NCBI RefSeq assembly: GCF_010731795.1
Contig: NZ_AP022591.1
Location: 2,728,001 to 2,792,000, forward strand
Length of the DNA: 64,000 nt
Reading direction: 5' to 3'
Source of the DNA: Mycolicibacterium celeriflavum
Lineage (GTDB): Bacteria; Actinomycetota; Actinomycetes; Mycobacteriales; Mycobacteriaceae
Shown here: one piece after another, positions 8,726 to 16,672 of the stretch
Position numbering within the stretch: position 1 is the stretch's first letter
How the letters are laid out: each line of letters starts with the position of its first letter
Position numbers and translations under genes: made by a program
The notes under the pieces: generated by a model
The model's input: the letters and a program-made list of their open reading frames with translations, nothing else
Told to the model about the DNA's origin: nothing
Database searches by the model: none

Positions 8726-8851
8726 GTGGCTGGAAAGTCTCAAAGTAAGGAACTCAAAAAGCCTACGATGACTCTCAAGGAACGCCGCGCGGCCAAGCGG
8801 GAAAAGACCACCGAGGAGACCATCCCACGCCGCAAGCGGGCAAGCCGCTAA
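8726..8851 (+). CDS. Small highly basic protein, 41 residues (unknown function)
   Basis: GTG-started ORF of 41 residues with a strong ribosome site (AAAGGAGAAGTT just before the start). The product VAGKSQSKELKKPTMTLKER continues as a lysine/arginine-rich tail ending RRKRASR; about 40% of residues are Lys or Arg and there is no hydrophobic segment. It is too short for ordinary ORF cut-offs, but the ribosome site, codon use and clean TAA stop argue for a real gene. It could bind nucleic acid or ribosomes, by composition only. It lies inside the block bounded by the 21-bp direct repeat. Confidence 0.65.
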   Translation: MAGKSQSKELKKPTMTLKERRAAKREKTTEETIPRRKRASR

Positions 8852-9089
8852 TAAAACCGAGCGCGCCGCTGCGTCTGCAGTATCGCGTTTTAGCGATCCG
8901 GCCGCGACATTCGCATTTTCGCGTTCCGCAATTTGCACGACACCTCTTCAACAAACTGCCGAAGAAAACGGCGCATGCGCGAAATTGTGGAAAGGCGAAA
9001 AGCCAGGGTACGGGTCGAGTGATCAACCATTAAAAGGTGTGGGATTTGAAGGATGAAACAGTGTGTTCTGAAGACAATCAGAAGTTGGC
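8852..9089. other. Gene-free stretch downstream of the small basic gene
   Basis: AT-richer than its surroundings. A short hairpin (ATCGC-N6-GCGAT, 8882-8897) 30 bp after the small gene's stop may be a terminator, though no T-run follows. I see no convincing ORF above 20 codons. The last 50 bp may hold the promoter of the next ORF. Confidence 0.4.
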
Positions 9090-9572
9090 GTGCGGATGAC
9101 CGCGACGAGCGTTGACCACTCAGACAAGGGGGCGGGGTTGCGGGGCGTGCCCGCAGTGGTGGCGAAGGCGGAGTCTACGAAGACCGGCTGGCCTTCGGGT
9201 GCCGCGGGTACGAAGCGAGTGCTGGTACGACTGCTGGACGACCTGGCTGATGTGTCACCGCCGACGCATCGAAGCACTGCATATCGCAACGGCTACACGG
9301 CGGGCATTCGATTCGCACGTATCTGTGTACTGGATGAGATCGCCTTGGCGTCAGGGACTCTCGTGAAATCATCGCAGACCCGCGGGCGTCGGCCAGATCG
9401 GGAACGCGTACGTGCCGGTGTGGCCCTCAGCACGATAGCCGCGCGACTGTCGCGGGATGCCGTGCCGGACGCCGACGACGGCGCTGCGGGCCGCCAGGAC
9501 GCCATTTCGCTTGCGTTGCAGCTGGTTTCCGAGTGCGAGCGACAAATAGGTCAGGAGACCGGCGGCGTCTAG
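9090..9572 (+). CDS. Hypothetical protein (orphan ORF)
   Basis: A 160-residue ORF I do not recognise. No membrane segment or signal peptide is visible. The middle (GTKRVLVRLLDDLADVSPPTHR) and the helical C-terminus (DAISLALQLVSECERQIGQE) look protein-like. GTG 9090 and ATG 9096 are both possible starts; an AGAAG stretch precedes them. A second orphan ORF follows 28 bp downstream, suggesting a two-gene unit. Both lie in the repeat-bounded, AT-richer block next to the P450 gene. Confidence 0.5.
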   Translation: MRMTATSVDHSDKGAGLRGVPAVVAKAESTKTGWPSGAAGTKRVLVRLLDDLADVSPPTHRSTAYRNGYTAGIRFARICVLDEIALASGTLVKSSQTRGRRPDRERVRAGVALSTIAARLSRDAVPDADDGAAGRQDAISLALQLVSECERQIGQETGGV

Positions 9573-9600
9573 GTGAGCGCTTCCCACGAGTAGTGAGGTT

Positions 9601-10293
9601 GTGTTGGCGGTTCAGGGATCCGGCGAAGCGCCGGTGACAATTTTCGGCCGGCTTCCGGGCCTTGCGGAAGCGATTGGTGCGGCATGCCGAAGCCACGGCT
9701 TTGTGGTGCGTCACGGCCGTCCACCGTGCGAACGGGCGTCGAGTTCTCGCTGGGCTGGCGCTGTTCCCGGCTATGCCTCGGAGACGGACACCGACGACCA
9801 GTCTCTCGAGTCAGCGATCCTCATCCTCGATGCAGGCGCCGTCGAATCGTTGTTCGGCGAAGGCCATTCCCGCCCAACGCGCAGACGCCTGAGGGCGTGC
9901 GAGAACGACTGCTGCCAGTTGGGGCTCGCGGCGGTCGCCACCCGGGGCGCACGCCAAGTCCTGGTGATCTGCGACGTGCGTCGGTTGTCGTTCGGCCAGA
10001 GAATGCGCGCCCGCCGGTGGGTTCGAAATCTCGCGCACCGGATCGGCTACGAAAGCTCCATCAACGGACTCGGTGAGCTTGCCACGGCGTTGGCCGAGAT
10101 CGGCACCGACGAGGACGTGCCTCTCGTCGCGTCTGCCGCGGTCGATTGGCACCGTCGGGGACAACCCAGTAGCACCGCAAGACCGGACCGCCTGCCCATC
10201 TCCGCTGCCGACCGACACGCCTCGACTGCACTGCGCGACGTCAGTCGCGCGGCCGCACACGGGCCCGGATCGGCCCCTTCGCGACGGTGGTGA
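9601..10293 (+). CDS. Hypothetical protein (orphan ORF), possible nucleotide-binding fold
   Basis: A 230-residue ORF of unknown function. Alternating hydrophobic strands with small-residue turns (VTIFGRLPGLAEAIGAAC, ESAILILDAGAVESLF, RQVLVICDVRRLSFGQRMRA) suggest an alpha/beta, Rossmann-like core, but no catalytic signature is recognisable. GTG 9601 follows a GAGG site by 5 bp. The last 17 codons overlap the 3' end of the convergent P450 gene and run through the right copy of the 21-bp repeat, so the true C-terminus is doubtful. Probably co-transcribed with the preceding ORF. Confidence 0.5.
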   Translation: MLAVQGSGEAPVTIFGRLPGLAEAIGAACRSHGFVVRHGRPPCERASSSRWAGAVPGYASETDTDDQSLESAILILDAGAVESLFGEGHSRPTRRRLRACENDCCQLGLAAVATRGARQVLVICDVRRLSFGQRMRARRWVRNLAHRIGYESSINGLGELATALAEIGTDEDVPLVASAAVDWHRRGQPSSTARPDRLPISAADRHASTALRDVSRAAAHGPGSAPSRRW

Positions 10294-11596
10294 ACGGCAC
10301 CTCGCACTCGAACGTGCCATCGACCGAGCGGATCTCCATCGCGCGCACGATCGTGGCCAACGCCAGCGTCGTCTCCAGTCGAGCGAAATGCTCGCCGATG
10401 CACGGTCGGCCGCCGCCGAGGAAAGGCAGAAACTGCCACCGGCCGCGGTTCTTGACGTTTTCGGCACTGAACCGGTCGGGGTCGAACTTCATCGGGTCGG
10501 GCCACAGCGTCGGATCATGGTGCAGCCCATAAAGTCCCACGGCCACCAGCGTCCCAGCTTCGACGCGGTAGCCATCGACGACGATGTCGCGGGTCGCCAG
10601 TCGGGCCACGCCCGCTGCGGGAGGGCACAACCGCAGCGCCTCGTGCAGCACCTGCACGGTGTAGCCGAGCCGGGGCACATCCTCGGGCGTCAGCTGCCGA
10701 TCGCCGATGGCGGCGGCTTCCGTGGCGACGCGAGCCTGGATGTCGGGATGGTGTCCGAGTACCCACAGCGAGTAGGTCAGCGCGGTCGACGTGGTGTCGT
10801 GCCCGGCGAGCATGAAGATCAGCAGGTCGTTCGAGATGTCGTCATCGGAGATCGGCGAGCCGGTCTGCGGATCCCTCGCCGCCATCAACGCCCGCACGAG
10901 CGGGGCGTCGCGCGTCGGGTCGGTGCGACATGCGTGCACCATCTCGTCGGTGATCTCCTTCATCTCGGCGACTGCCCTGCGGGTCCGCCGGCGCGCCGGC
11001 GTCGGCAGCCAGCGGGGCGCGCGCACCGGCCGCAGCGCACGGTCCGCGGTGTAGGACGACGCGACGTGCATGCACCGGGCGATGGTGTCGGCGCGCTCGT
11101 TGAGGTCGACGCCGAGCACCGATCGGCCCAACGACTGCATGGCCACCCGGCGGCACTCGACGTCGAGGTCGACATCACCGCCGTCACGCCAGCGGTCGAC
11201 GAAAGCTTGTGCCGCTCCTGACATCTGGCCGCCGAAGTTGCGGACGTTGTACTTGGTGAACACCGGCTGCAGCGCACGTTTGCGCGGGCGCCACAGATCG
11301 TTCGGCAGTACGAACAGGCTGTCGCCAGCCATGTTGCGGACTTCGTCGTGATAGATGCATCGCTCCGATGAGGCATCAGAGCGTCCCAGCACGTCGCGCA
11401 TGCCGTTCGGTGACATCACCGCCACGATCGGCGGATACAACCTCTTGGGCCCGAACTGGATGCGCGTGACCGGACCGCCGGCGTCGCGAATCACTTCCTG
11501 TCCGGTATCGAGCCGACGCACCAGTTTCAGCAGCTGCCACAGCGGCAGCGGATTCTTCGGCACCAGCGGCAACGCCCGGACGTCGAGCGTGCTCAT
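10241..11596 (-). CDS. Cytochrome P450
   Basis: A 451-residue P450 monooxygenase with all hallmarks: oxygen-activation motif AGHDTTS (264-270), K-helix E319-x-x-R322, and heme-ligand loop FLGGGRPCIGEHFA with Cys399. The long N-terminus and PDPMKFDPDRF resemble eukaryote-like bacterial P450s of the kind mycobacteria use on lipids or sterols. No CYP number is assigned. The ATG (11594-11596) overlaps the stop of the upstream oxidoreductase gene (ATGA), so the two are coupled. No ferredoxin gene is adjacent. The final codons coincide with one copy of a 21-bp direct repeat. Confidence 0.95.
   Translation of the reverse strand: MSTLDVRALPLVPKNPLPLWQLLKLVRRLDTGQEVIRDAGGPVTRIQFGPKRLYPPIVAVMSPNGMRDVLGRSDASSERCIYHDEVRNMAGDSLFVLPNDLWRPRKRALQPVFTKYNVRNFGGQMSGAAQAFVDRWRDGGDVDLDVECRRVAMQSLGRSVLGVDLNERADTIARCMHVASSYTADRALRPVRAPRWLPTPARRRTRRAVAEMKEITDEMVHACRTDPTRDAPLVRALMAARDPQTGSPISDDDISNDLLIFMLAGHDTTSTALTYSLWVLGHHPDIQARVATEAAAIGDRQLTPEDVPRLGYTVQVLHEALRLCPPAAGVARLATRDIVVDGYRVEAGTLVAVGLYGLHHDPTLWPDPMKFDPDRFSAENVKNRGRWQFLPFLGGGRPCIGEHFARLETTLALATIVRAMEIRSVDGTFECEVPFTTVAKGPIRARVRPRD
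10248..10268 (+). repeat. 21-bp direct repeat, right copy
   Basis: Identical to 8613-8633. Here it is the coding sequence for the P450 C-terminal RARVRPR, a position typical of a site-specific integration target at a gene's 3' end. No integrase gene lies between the copies. Confidence 0.7.
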
Positions 11597-12078
11597 GTCG
11601 CCGACCAGGTCAGTGGTGCGCCTTCGCCTTTCGTCATCACGGTGCCGGGCATGACGCGGATGCGGTAGGGACTCAGCCGCAGCGCCGCGAACGCATCGGA
11701 GGTCGGCCCCTCCTGCCACATCGGGATGATCCTCGGGTCGTAGCCGACGGGCTCGGGACCGTTCGCGAACTTGTCCCACACCGCGGTCCGCGTCTCGTCG
11801 TCGATGTACCACTCGACCAGGCACTCGGCGCTGCAGGTGTCGTGGTTGGTGGTCCAGTAGCTCACCGAGACCTCGGGGTGCACGGCGAGATGGTTCTTCT
11901 TGATGGGAGTCGGCACGGTGGCGATCCAGCCGAGCAGGTCGGTGCCGTCCCACTCCCATATCGGGTGCAGTATGCGCGTGCGGGGCCGACCGTTGGCGTC
12001 GACGGTGGCCACCGAGGCCCACACGATCGAATGCGCCATCTCGACGAAGACGGGCGCGATCTGTTCGAGAGGGGTCAC
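11593..12078 (-). CDS. Pyridoxamine 5'-phosphate oxidase-like (FDOR split-barrel) protein
   Basis: A 161-residue split-barrel protein of the PNPOx/FDOR superfamily, which binds FMN, F420 or heme. Typical marks: IVWASVATVDANGRPRTRILHPIWEW near residues 18-43, LAVHPEVSVSYW near 64-75, then a variable C-terminus. The cofactor cannot be decided from sequence. It is translationally coupled to the P450 (ATGA overlap), so it may reduce or condition the same substrate. GTG start; a TACGCT box 8 nt upstream (12087-12092) suggests a leaderless transcript. Confidence 0.82.
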   Translation of the reverse strand: MTPLEQIAPVFVEMAHSIVWASVATVDANGRPRTRILHPIWEWDGTDLLGWIATVPTPIKKNHLAVHPEVSVSYWTTNHDTCSAECLVEWYIDDETRTAVWDKFANGPEPVGYDPRIIPMWQEGPTSDAFAALRLSPYRIRVMPGTVMTKGEGAPLTWSAT

Positions 12079-12086
12079 GGTTGCCT

Positions 12087-12092
12087 AGCGTA
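12087..12092 (-). promoter_or_regulatory. -10 box of a leaderless promoter (PNPOx-like gene)
   Basis: TACGCT on the minus strand, 8 nt before the GTG at 12076-12078, leaving no room for a ribosome site. Confidence 0.55.
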
Positions 12093-12147
12093 GGCACATA
12101 CCGCTAGCCGCCGAGTAGGTCGAGCAGCTGAACTCCGACGCGCGCCG

Positions 12148-12477
12148 CTATCGGTTACCGGTGCCCTCGGAGCCTTGGCCGCTCGAAGATTCCTCGCTGA
12201 ATTTCGGGTTGCCCTCGTCATCGATCCAGTCGTTGACGGCGGTACCCGCTACCGCGCCGCCGCTGCCCGGCATCTTGGTGGTCGGCCGGTCCTCCTCGTA
12301 CGCCTTGTGCATCTCTTTGGCTTTGTCGCGATGCTCGTCGGTGACGTCGGGCTTCTCCGTCGGCGGCGGCGTTTCCTGCTCGCTGGTGACCTGGTGGTGT
12401 TCGTCGGTTTCCGGTTCGGCTTTTCGCTGCTCCTCGGTGAGCCGTTCGTCGTCCTGTTGCTTGTCGTCGGTGCTCAT
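12148..12477 (-). CDS. Acidic, probably disordered protein (unknown function)
   Basis: About 109 residues with hardly any hydrophobic core. Glu, Asp, Lys, Gln, Thr and Pro dominate: MSTDDKQQDDERLTEEQRKA, then a Pro/Glu section, then a Gly/Ser tail ending SSGQGSEGTGNR. A short less-charged segment (GGAVAGTAVNDWIDDEGNPK) is the only candidate folded element. Such proteins are common in mycobacteria, sometimes stress-related, but nothing specific can be claimed. An in-frame GTG at 12510 is an alternative start, 11 bp after the TetR gene stop. Likely co-transcribed with that gene. Confidence 0.7.
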   Translation of the reverse strand: MSTDDKQQDDERLTEEQRKAEPETDEHHQVTSEQETPPPTEKPDVTDEHRDKAKEMHKAYEEDRPTTKMPGSGGAVAGTAVNDWIDDEGNPKFSEESSSGQGSEGTGNR

Positions 12478-12521
12478 GGGATAGATCTGCCCGAACGTGT
12501 GATCCACCAAACAGAGAGGGG

Positions 12522-13166
12522 CTAAGCAGTCGGCACGGTGCGTAGCGCCGCCGGCAAACTGGGGAGGAAGTGCTGGCGGGCGAAGGCTCGGATCTCGTCG
12601 GCGGACTCCAACGGCTGCGAGCTCGGCAGCAGTAGCACCATCGCCGCGTACCGCAAGATGCTGTCGGCCAGTTCCTCGATTGCCTGCTCGCCGATCCGCT
12701 CGGCGAACCCGGCTCCGAAGATGATCCGCAACGCCGCGGCCATCCGGGCGATCGCGGCCTCGTAGTGTGTGCGGGCGAGTTCGAGCAGCAGTGCCGGCTC
12801 ATCGGTCAGCATCCGGTACAGCACTCGGTGCCGGCGGAACTTCAGGATCGAGAGGGTGAAGGCCTCGACGTAGTGATTCGACTGGGGCCCAACTCGTTTG
12901 ACCTCGTCGGCGATGTCGGCGAACAGCGCGATGTTCTCGCGCTCGATCACCGCGGCGACGAGTTCGTCGCGGTTGGCGAATCGCCGGTAGATGGTGGTCC
13001 GGCTGACTCCGGCGCGACGGGCGACATCGTCGAGCGCGACCCGGCGCACGCCGTGCCGCTCGAACTCGATGACGGCGGCGTCGAGGATGGCTTCCGTCGC
13101 GGGCGACGAATGAGGCCCCGTCGCGGGCGACGAATCAGGCCCCGTCGCGGGGTCAGGCCCTGGCAT
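12522..13166 (-). CDS. TetR-family transcriptional regulator
   Basis: A 214-residue TetR regulator. The helix-turn-helix lies at about 24-70 ([44 protein letters not shown]), with a helical ligand domain behind it. The ATG at 13164-13166 was chosen for its AAAAGGG ribosome site; it overlaps the end of the MpaB-like gene by 14 bp, so the two form an operon. The first 23 residues are a low-complexity tail made of repeats of SSPATGPH/D, encoded by a 24-bp tandem repeat. It probably controls its own operon through a palindrome at 14023-14042. Confidence 0.9.
   Translation of the reverse strand: MPGPDPATGPDSSPATGPHSSPATEAILDAAVIEFERHGVRRVALDDVARRAGVSRTTIYRRFANRDELVAAVIERENIALFADIADEVKRVGPQSNHYVEAFTLSILKFRRHRVLYRMLTDEPALLLELARTHYEAAIARMAAALRIIFGAGFAERIGEQAIEELADSILRYAAMVLLLPSSQPLESADEIRAFARQHFLPSLPAALRTVPTA
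13094..13141 (+). repeat. Two 24-bp tandem repeats in the TetR N-terminus
   Basis: Copies at 13094-13117 and 13118-13141 differ at one base, and a truncated third copy follows at 13142-13159. Each encodes eight residues (SSPATGPH or SSPATGPD), so copy-number change would keep the reading frame. Confidence 0.8.
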
Positions 13167-14010
13167 AGCCCTTTTGCGCATAGCTGTTGTAGCGCACGGA
13201 CATTGGCAGACGGTCCCACACCCAGTTGACCGGCCGCGACCGCCACACCGCCGCGAAGCGCTGGTAGCGCCGCTCCTGGCGGTCACTCCAGGGCAGTTCG
13301 AGCAGTGCGCGGGCGCGTGGCGGGAGGCCGCCGGTGGTCAGGAACGCCGCCAAGGGGTTGAACACCGGCGCGATCAGCCGCCACGCCCATCGGGGAACGC
13401 CTTTGGGGCAGGGGAAACCCCTTGTCACGTAGCCGACTCCGTACCGTGCGGTCTGGTGAGCGACGACGATCTCGTCGAGCATGCGGTCCCAGTAGCGCTC
13501 GAATTCGTCGTAGGTGGCAGGCATCGGCCGGTCGCTCACGCCATAGCGGCGGTACCACGTCTTCGACTCGAGGTAGATCTGTTCCTTCTCCTCGCGGCTC
13601 AACCGCTTGACGAAGGTGTCGGCGAAGTACAGCACCTGATCGACGAATGTCGCGTGTGCCCAGAAGTAGGTGTCCGGATCCAACGCGTGATAGCGCTTAC
13701 CGTCCGGCATGTCACCCTTGATCTCGGTGTGGAAGTCGCGCACCCGGCTGCCGGGATGGTCGTCGTCGGAGCCGTAGACCGTGTTGAAGATCGGCGGCAG
13801 CGACCGTTTCACCCGGGCCGCGGTGTCGTCGAAGAACACCGAATGGTCGAGCACGCCCTGGCCGAGCTCGGCGAGCATGTTCTGCAGCACCGCAGGCCGC
13901 GGACCGATCAGGTACATCCGGTTGTCCCCGAAGTAGCGCCACACCAGCGACTGCGGCCCCAGCGGCAGCGCGTCATCGATGCGGTCGTTCTTTTCCACCA
14001 ACTCGGTCAT
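13153..14010 (-). CDS. Oxygenase MpaB-like protein (DUF2236)
   Basis: A 285-residue protein of the MpaB/DUF2236 family, heme-dependent oxygenases found in fungi and actinobacteria (the Streptomyces latex-clearing protein is a distant relative). Family features: long N-terminal helices ([21 protein letters not shown]), [20 protein letters not shown] near 97-116, [11 protein letters not shown] near 121-131, and a conserved [12 protein letters not shown]. Heme binding is from family knowledge. The ATG (14008-14010) is preceded by a palindrome. The TetR gene overlaps its 3' end. The substrate is unknown. Confidence 0.82.
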   Translation of the reverse strand: MTELVEKNDRIDDALPLGPQSLVWRYFGDNRMYLIGPRPAVLQNMLAELGQGVLDHSVFFDDTAARVKRSLPPIFNTVYGSDDDHPGSRVRDFHTEIKGDMPDGKRYHALDPDTYFWAHATFVDQVLYFADTFVKRLSREEKEQIYLESKTWYRRYGVSDRPMPATYDEFERYWDRMLDEIVVAHQTARYGVGYVTRGFPCPKGVPRWAWRLIAPVFNPLAAFLTTGGLPPRARALLELPWSDRQERRYQRFAAVWRSRPVNWVWDRLPMSVRYNSYAQKGYARA

Positions 14011-14022
14011 ACGGCACAGTGT

Positions 14023-14042
14023 TACAAATTCTGCACTTTGTA
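14023..14042. promoter_or_regulatory. Candidate TetR operator
   Basis: Inverted repeat TACAAA-N8-TTTGTA, 13 bp upstream of the MpaB-like start and AT-rich in an otherwise GC-rich region. It fits autoregulation of the MpaB-TetR operon. Confidence 0.5.
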
Positions 14043-14137
14043 CCAAGCGGGTGTGAGCGGCCTCTCACTTCCGGCGAGCGAACCTCACCGAGAGAGAAGC
14101 CATGGTTGCAAATCGGCCGCGGCGGCGACCAGGAATG

Positions 14138-14386
14138 CTATTTCGGCGCCGATGTGCGGCGGCGACGGAGGTGTGCCACCGCCAGCACGGCCAGCACGCC
14201 CGCGACGGTCGCCAACACCAGCGCCAGCCCGAGCAGCGGCGCGCTGTACTCCACCGACGTCGTTTGGGGCTCGCCTTCGAGCACCGGCGCCACCACGACC
14301 GTGGTGGCGGCCGCCAACCAGCTCAGCACGCTGCCGACCGCTGCGGCGACGGCCAGCAGCAGGGCCAGCGTTGCCCGGACGGTCAT
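14138..14386 (-). CDS. Small membrane protein
   Basis: An 82-residue protein with two hydrophobic segments (ATLALLLAVAAAVGSVLSWL near 5-24 and SAPLLGLALVLATVAGVLAV near 46-65) joined by an extracytoplasmic-type loop, ending in RRRRTSAPK. This predicts two helices with both ends inside. The ATG (14384-14386) overlaps the upstream gene's stop. It is the last gene of a run of four small membrane protein genes behind hemB. No known function. Confidence 0.72.
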   Translation of the reverse strand: MTVRATLALLLAVAAAVGSVLSWLAAATTVVVAPVLEGEPQTTSVEYSAPLLGLALVLATVAGVLAVLAVAHLRRRRTSAPK

Positions 14387-14865
14387 GCCGGTGGGATGCG
14401 CTCTTCGATCAGCTGGGTCAACGCCTGCCGCAGCCGCTGCGGCTTGCGTGCCCACGCCTGCGCGGTGCGGTCATTGGTCATCTTCAGCCCGATGCCGGTG
14501 CGGCCACGCGGAACGCCGGTGAGCTCGCCGAGCGCCCGTGCCGCCTGCCACTTCGGCGTCTCGCTGCCGGTCGCTTCGGGGTAGATCCGCACGATCTCGT
14601 CGGTGCGGATGCGTTCGGTGCCCTGCCGCAGGAACTCCGGCGTCAACTCGACCGAGGTGTGCACGCGCGCGGCCTTGACCTGAATCCCGAGGAAGCCGCT
14701 GACGAGCACGAGGAATATCCCGGGCATCAGCAACTGGAAGCCGTAGCCTGCGGAGGCCTGGATCAACCCCATGGCAATCGCCGCCGCCGGCCCTGCCGAC
14801 ACCCACCACCAGCTGGCTCCCTGCTCGTAGAACAGCACCTGGGGCGGAGCCCCGTTGTCGGTCAC
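14383..14865 (-). CDS. Membrane protein with C-terminal PH-like domain (unknown function)
   Basis: A 160-residue protein with two hydrophobic segments at about 20-60 (WWWVSAGPAAAIAMGLIQAS, LLMPGIFLVLVSGFLGIQV), then a soluble half in which TPEFLRQGTERIRTDEIVRI and GIGLKMTNDRTAQAWARKP resemble bacterial PH-like domains of small actinobacterial membrane proteins. The GTG start overlaps the preceding gene's stop (GTGA) and the stop overlaps the next ATG, so it belongs to the run behind hemB. Its place fits the Rv0513/Rv0514 area, but I cannot assign a function. Confidence 0.75.
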   Translation of the reverse strand: MTDNGAPPQVLFYEQGASWWWVSAGPAAAIAMGLIQASAGYGFQLLMPGIFLVLVSGFLGIQVKAARVHTSVELTPEFLRQGTERIRTDEIVRIYPEATGSETPKWQAARALGELTGVPRGRTGIGLKMTNDRTAQAWARKPQRLRQALTQLIEERIPPA

Positions 14866-15233
14866 GTCGCTTCCCCTTGCTTCGCCGCACCCGGCCGGGT
14901 GACGAGGATAGCGCCCGCGATCAACGGCAGGATCGCAAGCAGTGTCACGATGTGCACGATGCCCCGTGCCGAAAGCAGCACGACGAGCACGACAATCGTC
15001 AACGAGAGCGCGACGCCCGCCCTGCGGAACCGCGGGTCACCGGTGCGGATCCGACCGGCGAGGAAGGCCATGCCGGCGCCGGCGGCGACCGTGAGCATCC
15101 CCGCACCGCGGAACAGCGGCGGCAGATCCACCGAAGCGGCGATCAACCCGCCGACCATCAACATCACCGAGGCGACGACCCAGCACCAGAAGGCTGCGGT
15201 GACGACGCGGGTTCGCGGCGCAGGAGCGGTCAT
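14862..15233 (-). CDS. Membrane protein, 123 residues (unknown function)
   Basis: Four hydrophobic segments (about 11-32, 44-59, 72-88, 92-111) and little else: VVTAAFWCWVVASVMLMVGG, GAGMLTVAAGAGMAFLAG, VALSLTIVVLVVLLSARG. The opening AAFWCWVVASVMLMVGGLIA resembles the opening of the next gene upstream ([18 protein letters not shown]), so the two may be paralogues. A TAGGCT box lies 9 nt before the ATG. It overlaps the following gene by 4 bp. Confidence 0.78.
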   Translation of the reverse strand: MTAPAPRTRVVTAAFWCWVVASVMLMVGGLIAASVDLPPLFRGAGMLTVAAGAGMAFLAGRIRTGDPRFRRAGVALSLTIVVLVVLLSARGIVHIVTLLAILPLIAGAILVTRPGAAKQGEAT

Positions 15234-15253
15234 GGTCGGGCCAGCCTAACCCG

Positions 15254-15679
15254 TCACCGAGTGAAGTAATCGGTGGCGTCTTTGCGGTGCAATAGATATG
15301 CGCCGCCGAGTATCAGCACCGACCCGAGGATGGCGGTGACGGCGTAGGCGACCGCGGCGGCGGCCGGACGATCGGCGTTGAACAGGCTGCTCGCCACATA
15401 GACGACCACCGCCAAGCCGGCGCCGGTCAAGACTGTGCGGGCCCACCGGTAGCCGTGCCGCATCAGGATCTGGAAGGTCAGCACGACGGCCGCGAGGATC
15501 ACCACGAACGTCACCGAGACCACCAGGACCGGGATCGGTAGGGCCCGAGCGCGATCGGTGACCAGTAGGTCGACGACATGCCCGACGACCATCAGCGCAA
15601 GTGCGGCCACCCAGAGCCAGAAGCCGGTGTCGACGTCCTCCGGTCGGGCGCCGGGCGTGACGGGCTGATCCGGGCTCAC
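15254..15679 (-). CDS. Membrane protein downstream of hemB (Rv0513-like position)
   Basis: A 141-residue protein with a short polar N-terminus and four hydrophobic segments, starting [20 protein letters not shown]. The GTG at 15677-15679 was chosen because it overlaps the hemB stop (GTGA) and removes a non-protein-like extension. Co-transcription with hemB is likely. The position matches the conserved transmembrane gene after hemB in M. tuberculosis. No catalytic motif is visible. Confidence 0.8.
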   Translation of the reverse strand: MSPDQPVTPGARPEDVDTGFWLWVAALALMVVGHVVDLLVTDRARALPIPVLVVSVTFVVILAAVVLTFQILMRHGYRWARTVLTGAGLAVVVYVASSLFNADRPAAAAVAYAVTAILGSVLILGGAYLLHRKDATDYFTR

Positions 15680-16656
15680 GCCAGCCAACCGGCGACGTCG
15701 GCCGCCCAGTAGGTCACCACGATGTCGGCGCCGGCCCGCCGGATGCCCGTCAGGGTCTCCAGCGCGACCGTCTGCAGATCGATCCAACCGTTGGCGGCCG
15801 CGGCGCTGATCATCGAATACTCGCCGGACACCTGATAAGCGGCCACCGGCACGGGCGAGAGGTCCGCGGCCGCACGCACGATATCGAGGTAGCCCATCGC
15901 GGGCTTGACCATCACGATGTCGGCGCCCTCGTCGATGTCGAGTTCGACCTCGTGCAGCGCCTCCCGGGCGTTGCCCGGATTCTGTTGATAGGTACGGCGA
16001 TCCCCGCGCAGGCTCGACCCCACCGCGTCCCGGAACGGGCCGTAGAAACCGGAAGCGAACTTCGCGGCGTAGGCCAGGATCACCGTGTCGGTGTGCCCTG
16101 CGGCGTCCAGGCCGTCCCGGATCGCGGCGACCTGTCCGTCCATCATGCCGCTCGGCCCGACGACGTGTGCTCCCGAATCAGCTTGTGCCACAGCGAGTTC
16201 CACGTATCGCCTGTTGGTCAGGTCATTATCAACCCGGCCCGCGGCGTCGAGCACTCCGCAGTGGCCGTGGTCGGTGAATTCGTCGAGGCAGGTGTCGGCC
16301 ATCAGCACCGTGTCGTCGCCGAGGTCCTTGGCAAGATCGCGCAGCGCGACGTTGAGGATGCCGTCCTCGGCCACCCCCACGGACCCGGTGGGATCCTTGT
16401 CCTCGTCGCGCGGCACGCCGAACAGCATCACACCGCCCACGCCCGCCGCGACGGCGTCGGCGGCGGCGCGACGCAGCGAGTCGCGCGTGTGCTGCACGAC
16501 GCCGGGCATGGAGTGAATTTCGCGCGGTTCCGAGATACCGTCGGCGACGAACATCGGCAGCACCAGTTGTCGCGGCTCCAAAGTGGTTTCGGCGACGAGT
16601 CGCCGAATCGCCGGCGTGGCACGCAGTCTGCGAGGCCGATGCCTAGGAAAGGCCAC
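15676..16656 (-). CDS. hemB: Delta-aminolevulinic acid dehydratase (porphobilinogen synthase)
   Basis: Condenses two 5-aminolevulinate molecules to porphobilinogen. The 326-residue enzyme has both active-site lysines ([12 protein letters not shown] and [11 protein letters not shown]) and the metal-site segment [14 protein letters not shown], which keeps two cysteines with Asp in place of the third. The GTG at 16654-16656 was chosen because a GAGGAG ribosome site precedes it and the product starts [20 protein letters not shown] as in other mycobacteria. It lies 16 bp after hemD in the same direction. Confidence 0.96.
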   Translation of the reverse strand: MAFPRHRPRRLRATPAIRRLVAETTLEPRQLVLPMFVADGISEPREIHSMPGVVQHTRDSLRRAAADAVAAGVGGVMLFGVPRDEDKDPTGSVGVAEDGILNVALRDLAKDLGDDTVLMADTCLDEFTDHGHCGVLDAAGRVDNDLTNRRYVELAVAQADSGAHVVGPSGMMDGQVAAIRDGLDAAGHTDTVILAYAAKFASGFYGPFRDAVGSSLRGDRRTYQQNPGNAREALHEVELDIDEGADIVMVKPAMGYLDIVRAAADLSPVPVAAYQVSGEYSMISAAAANGWIDLQTVALETLTGIRRAGADIVVTYWAADVAGWLA

Positions 16657-16672
16657 TACTGGCTCCTCGCGG

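Noticed and set aside
8974..9021. 15-codon ORF starting ATGCGCGAAATT
   Set aside because: No ribosome site and too short; base composition is not distinct from its surroundings.
11597..12097. Upstream extension of the P450 frame
   Set aside because: This is the shadow of the PNPOx-like gene; normal P450 length starts at 11596.
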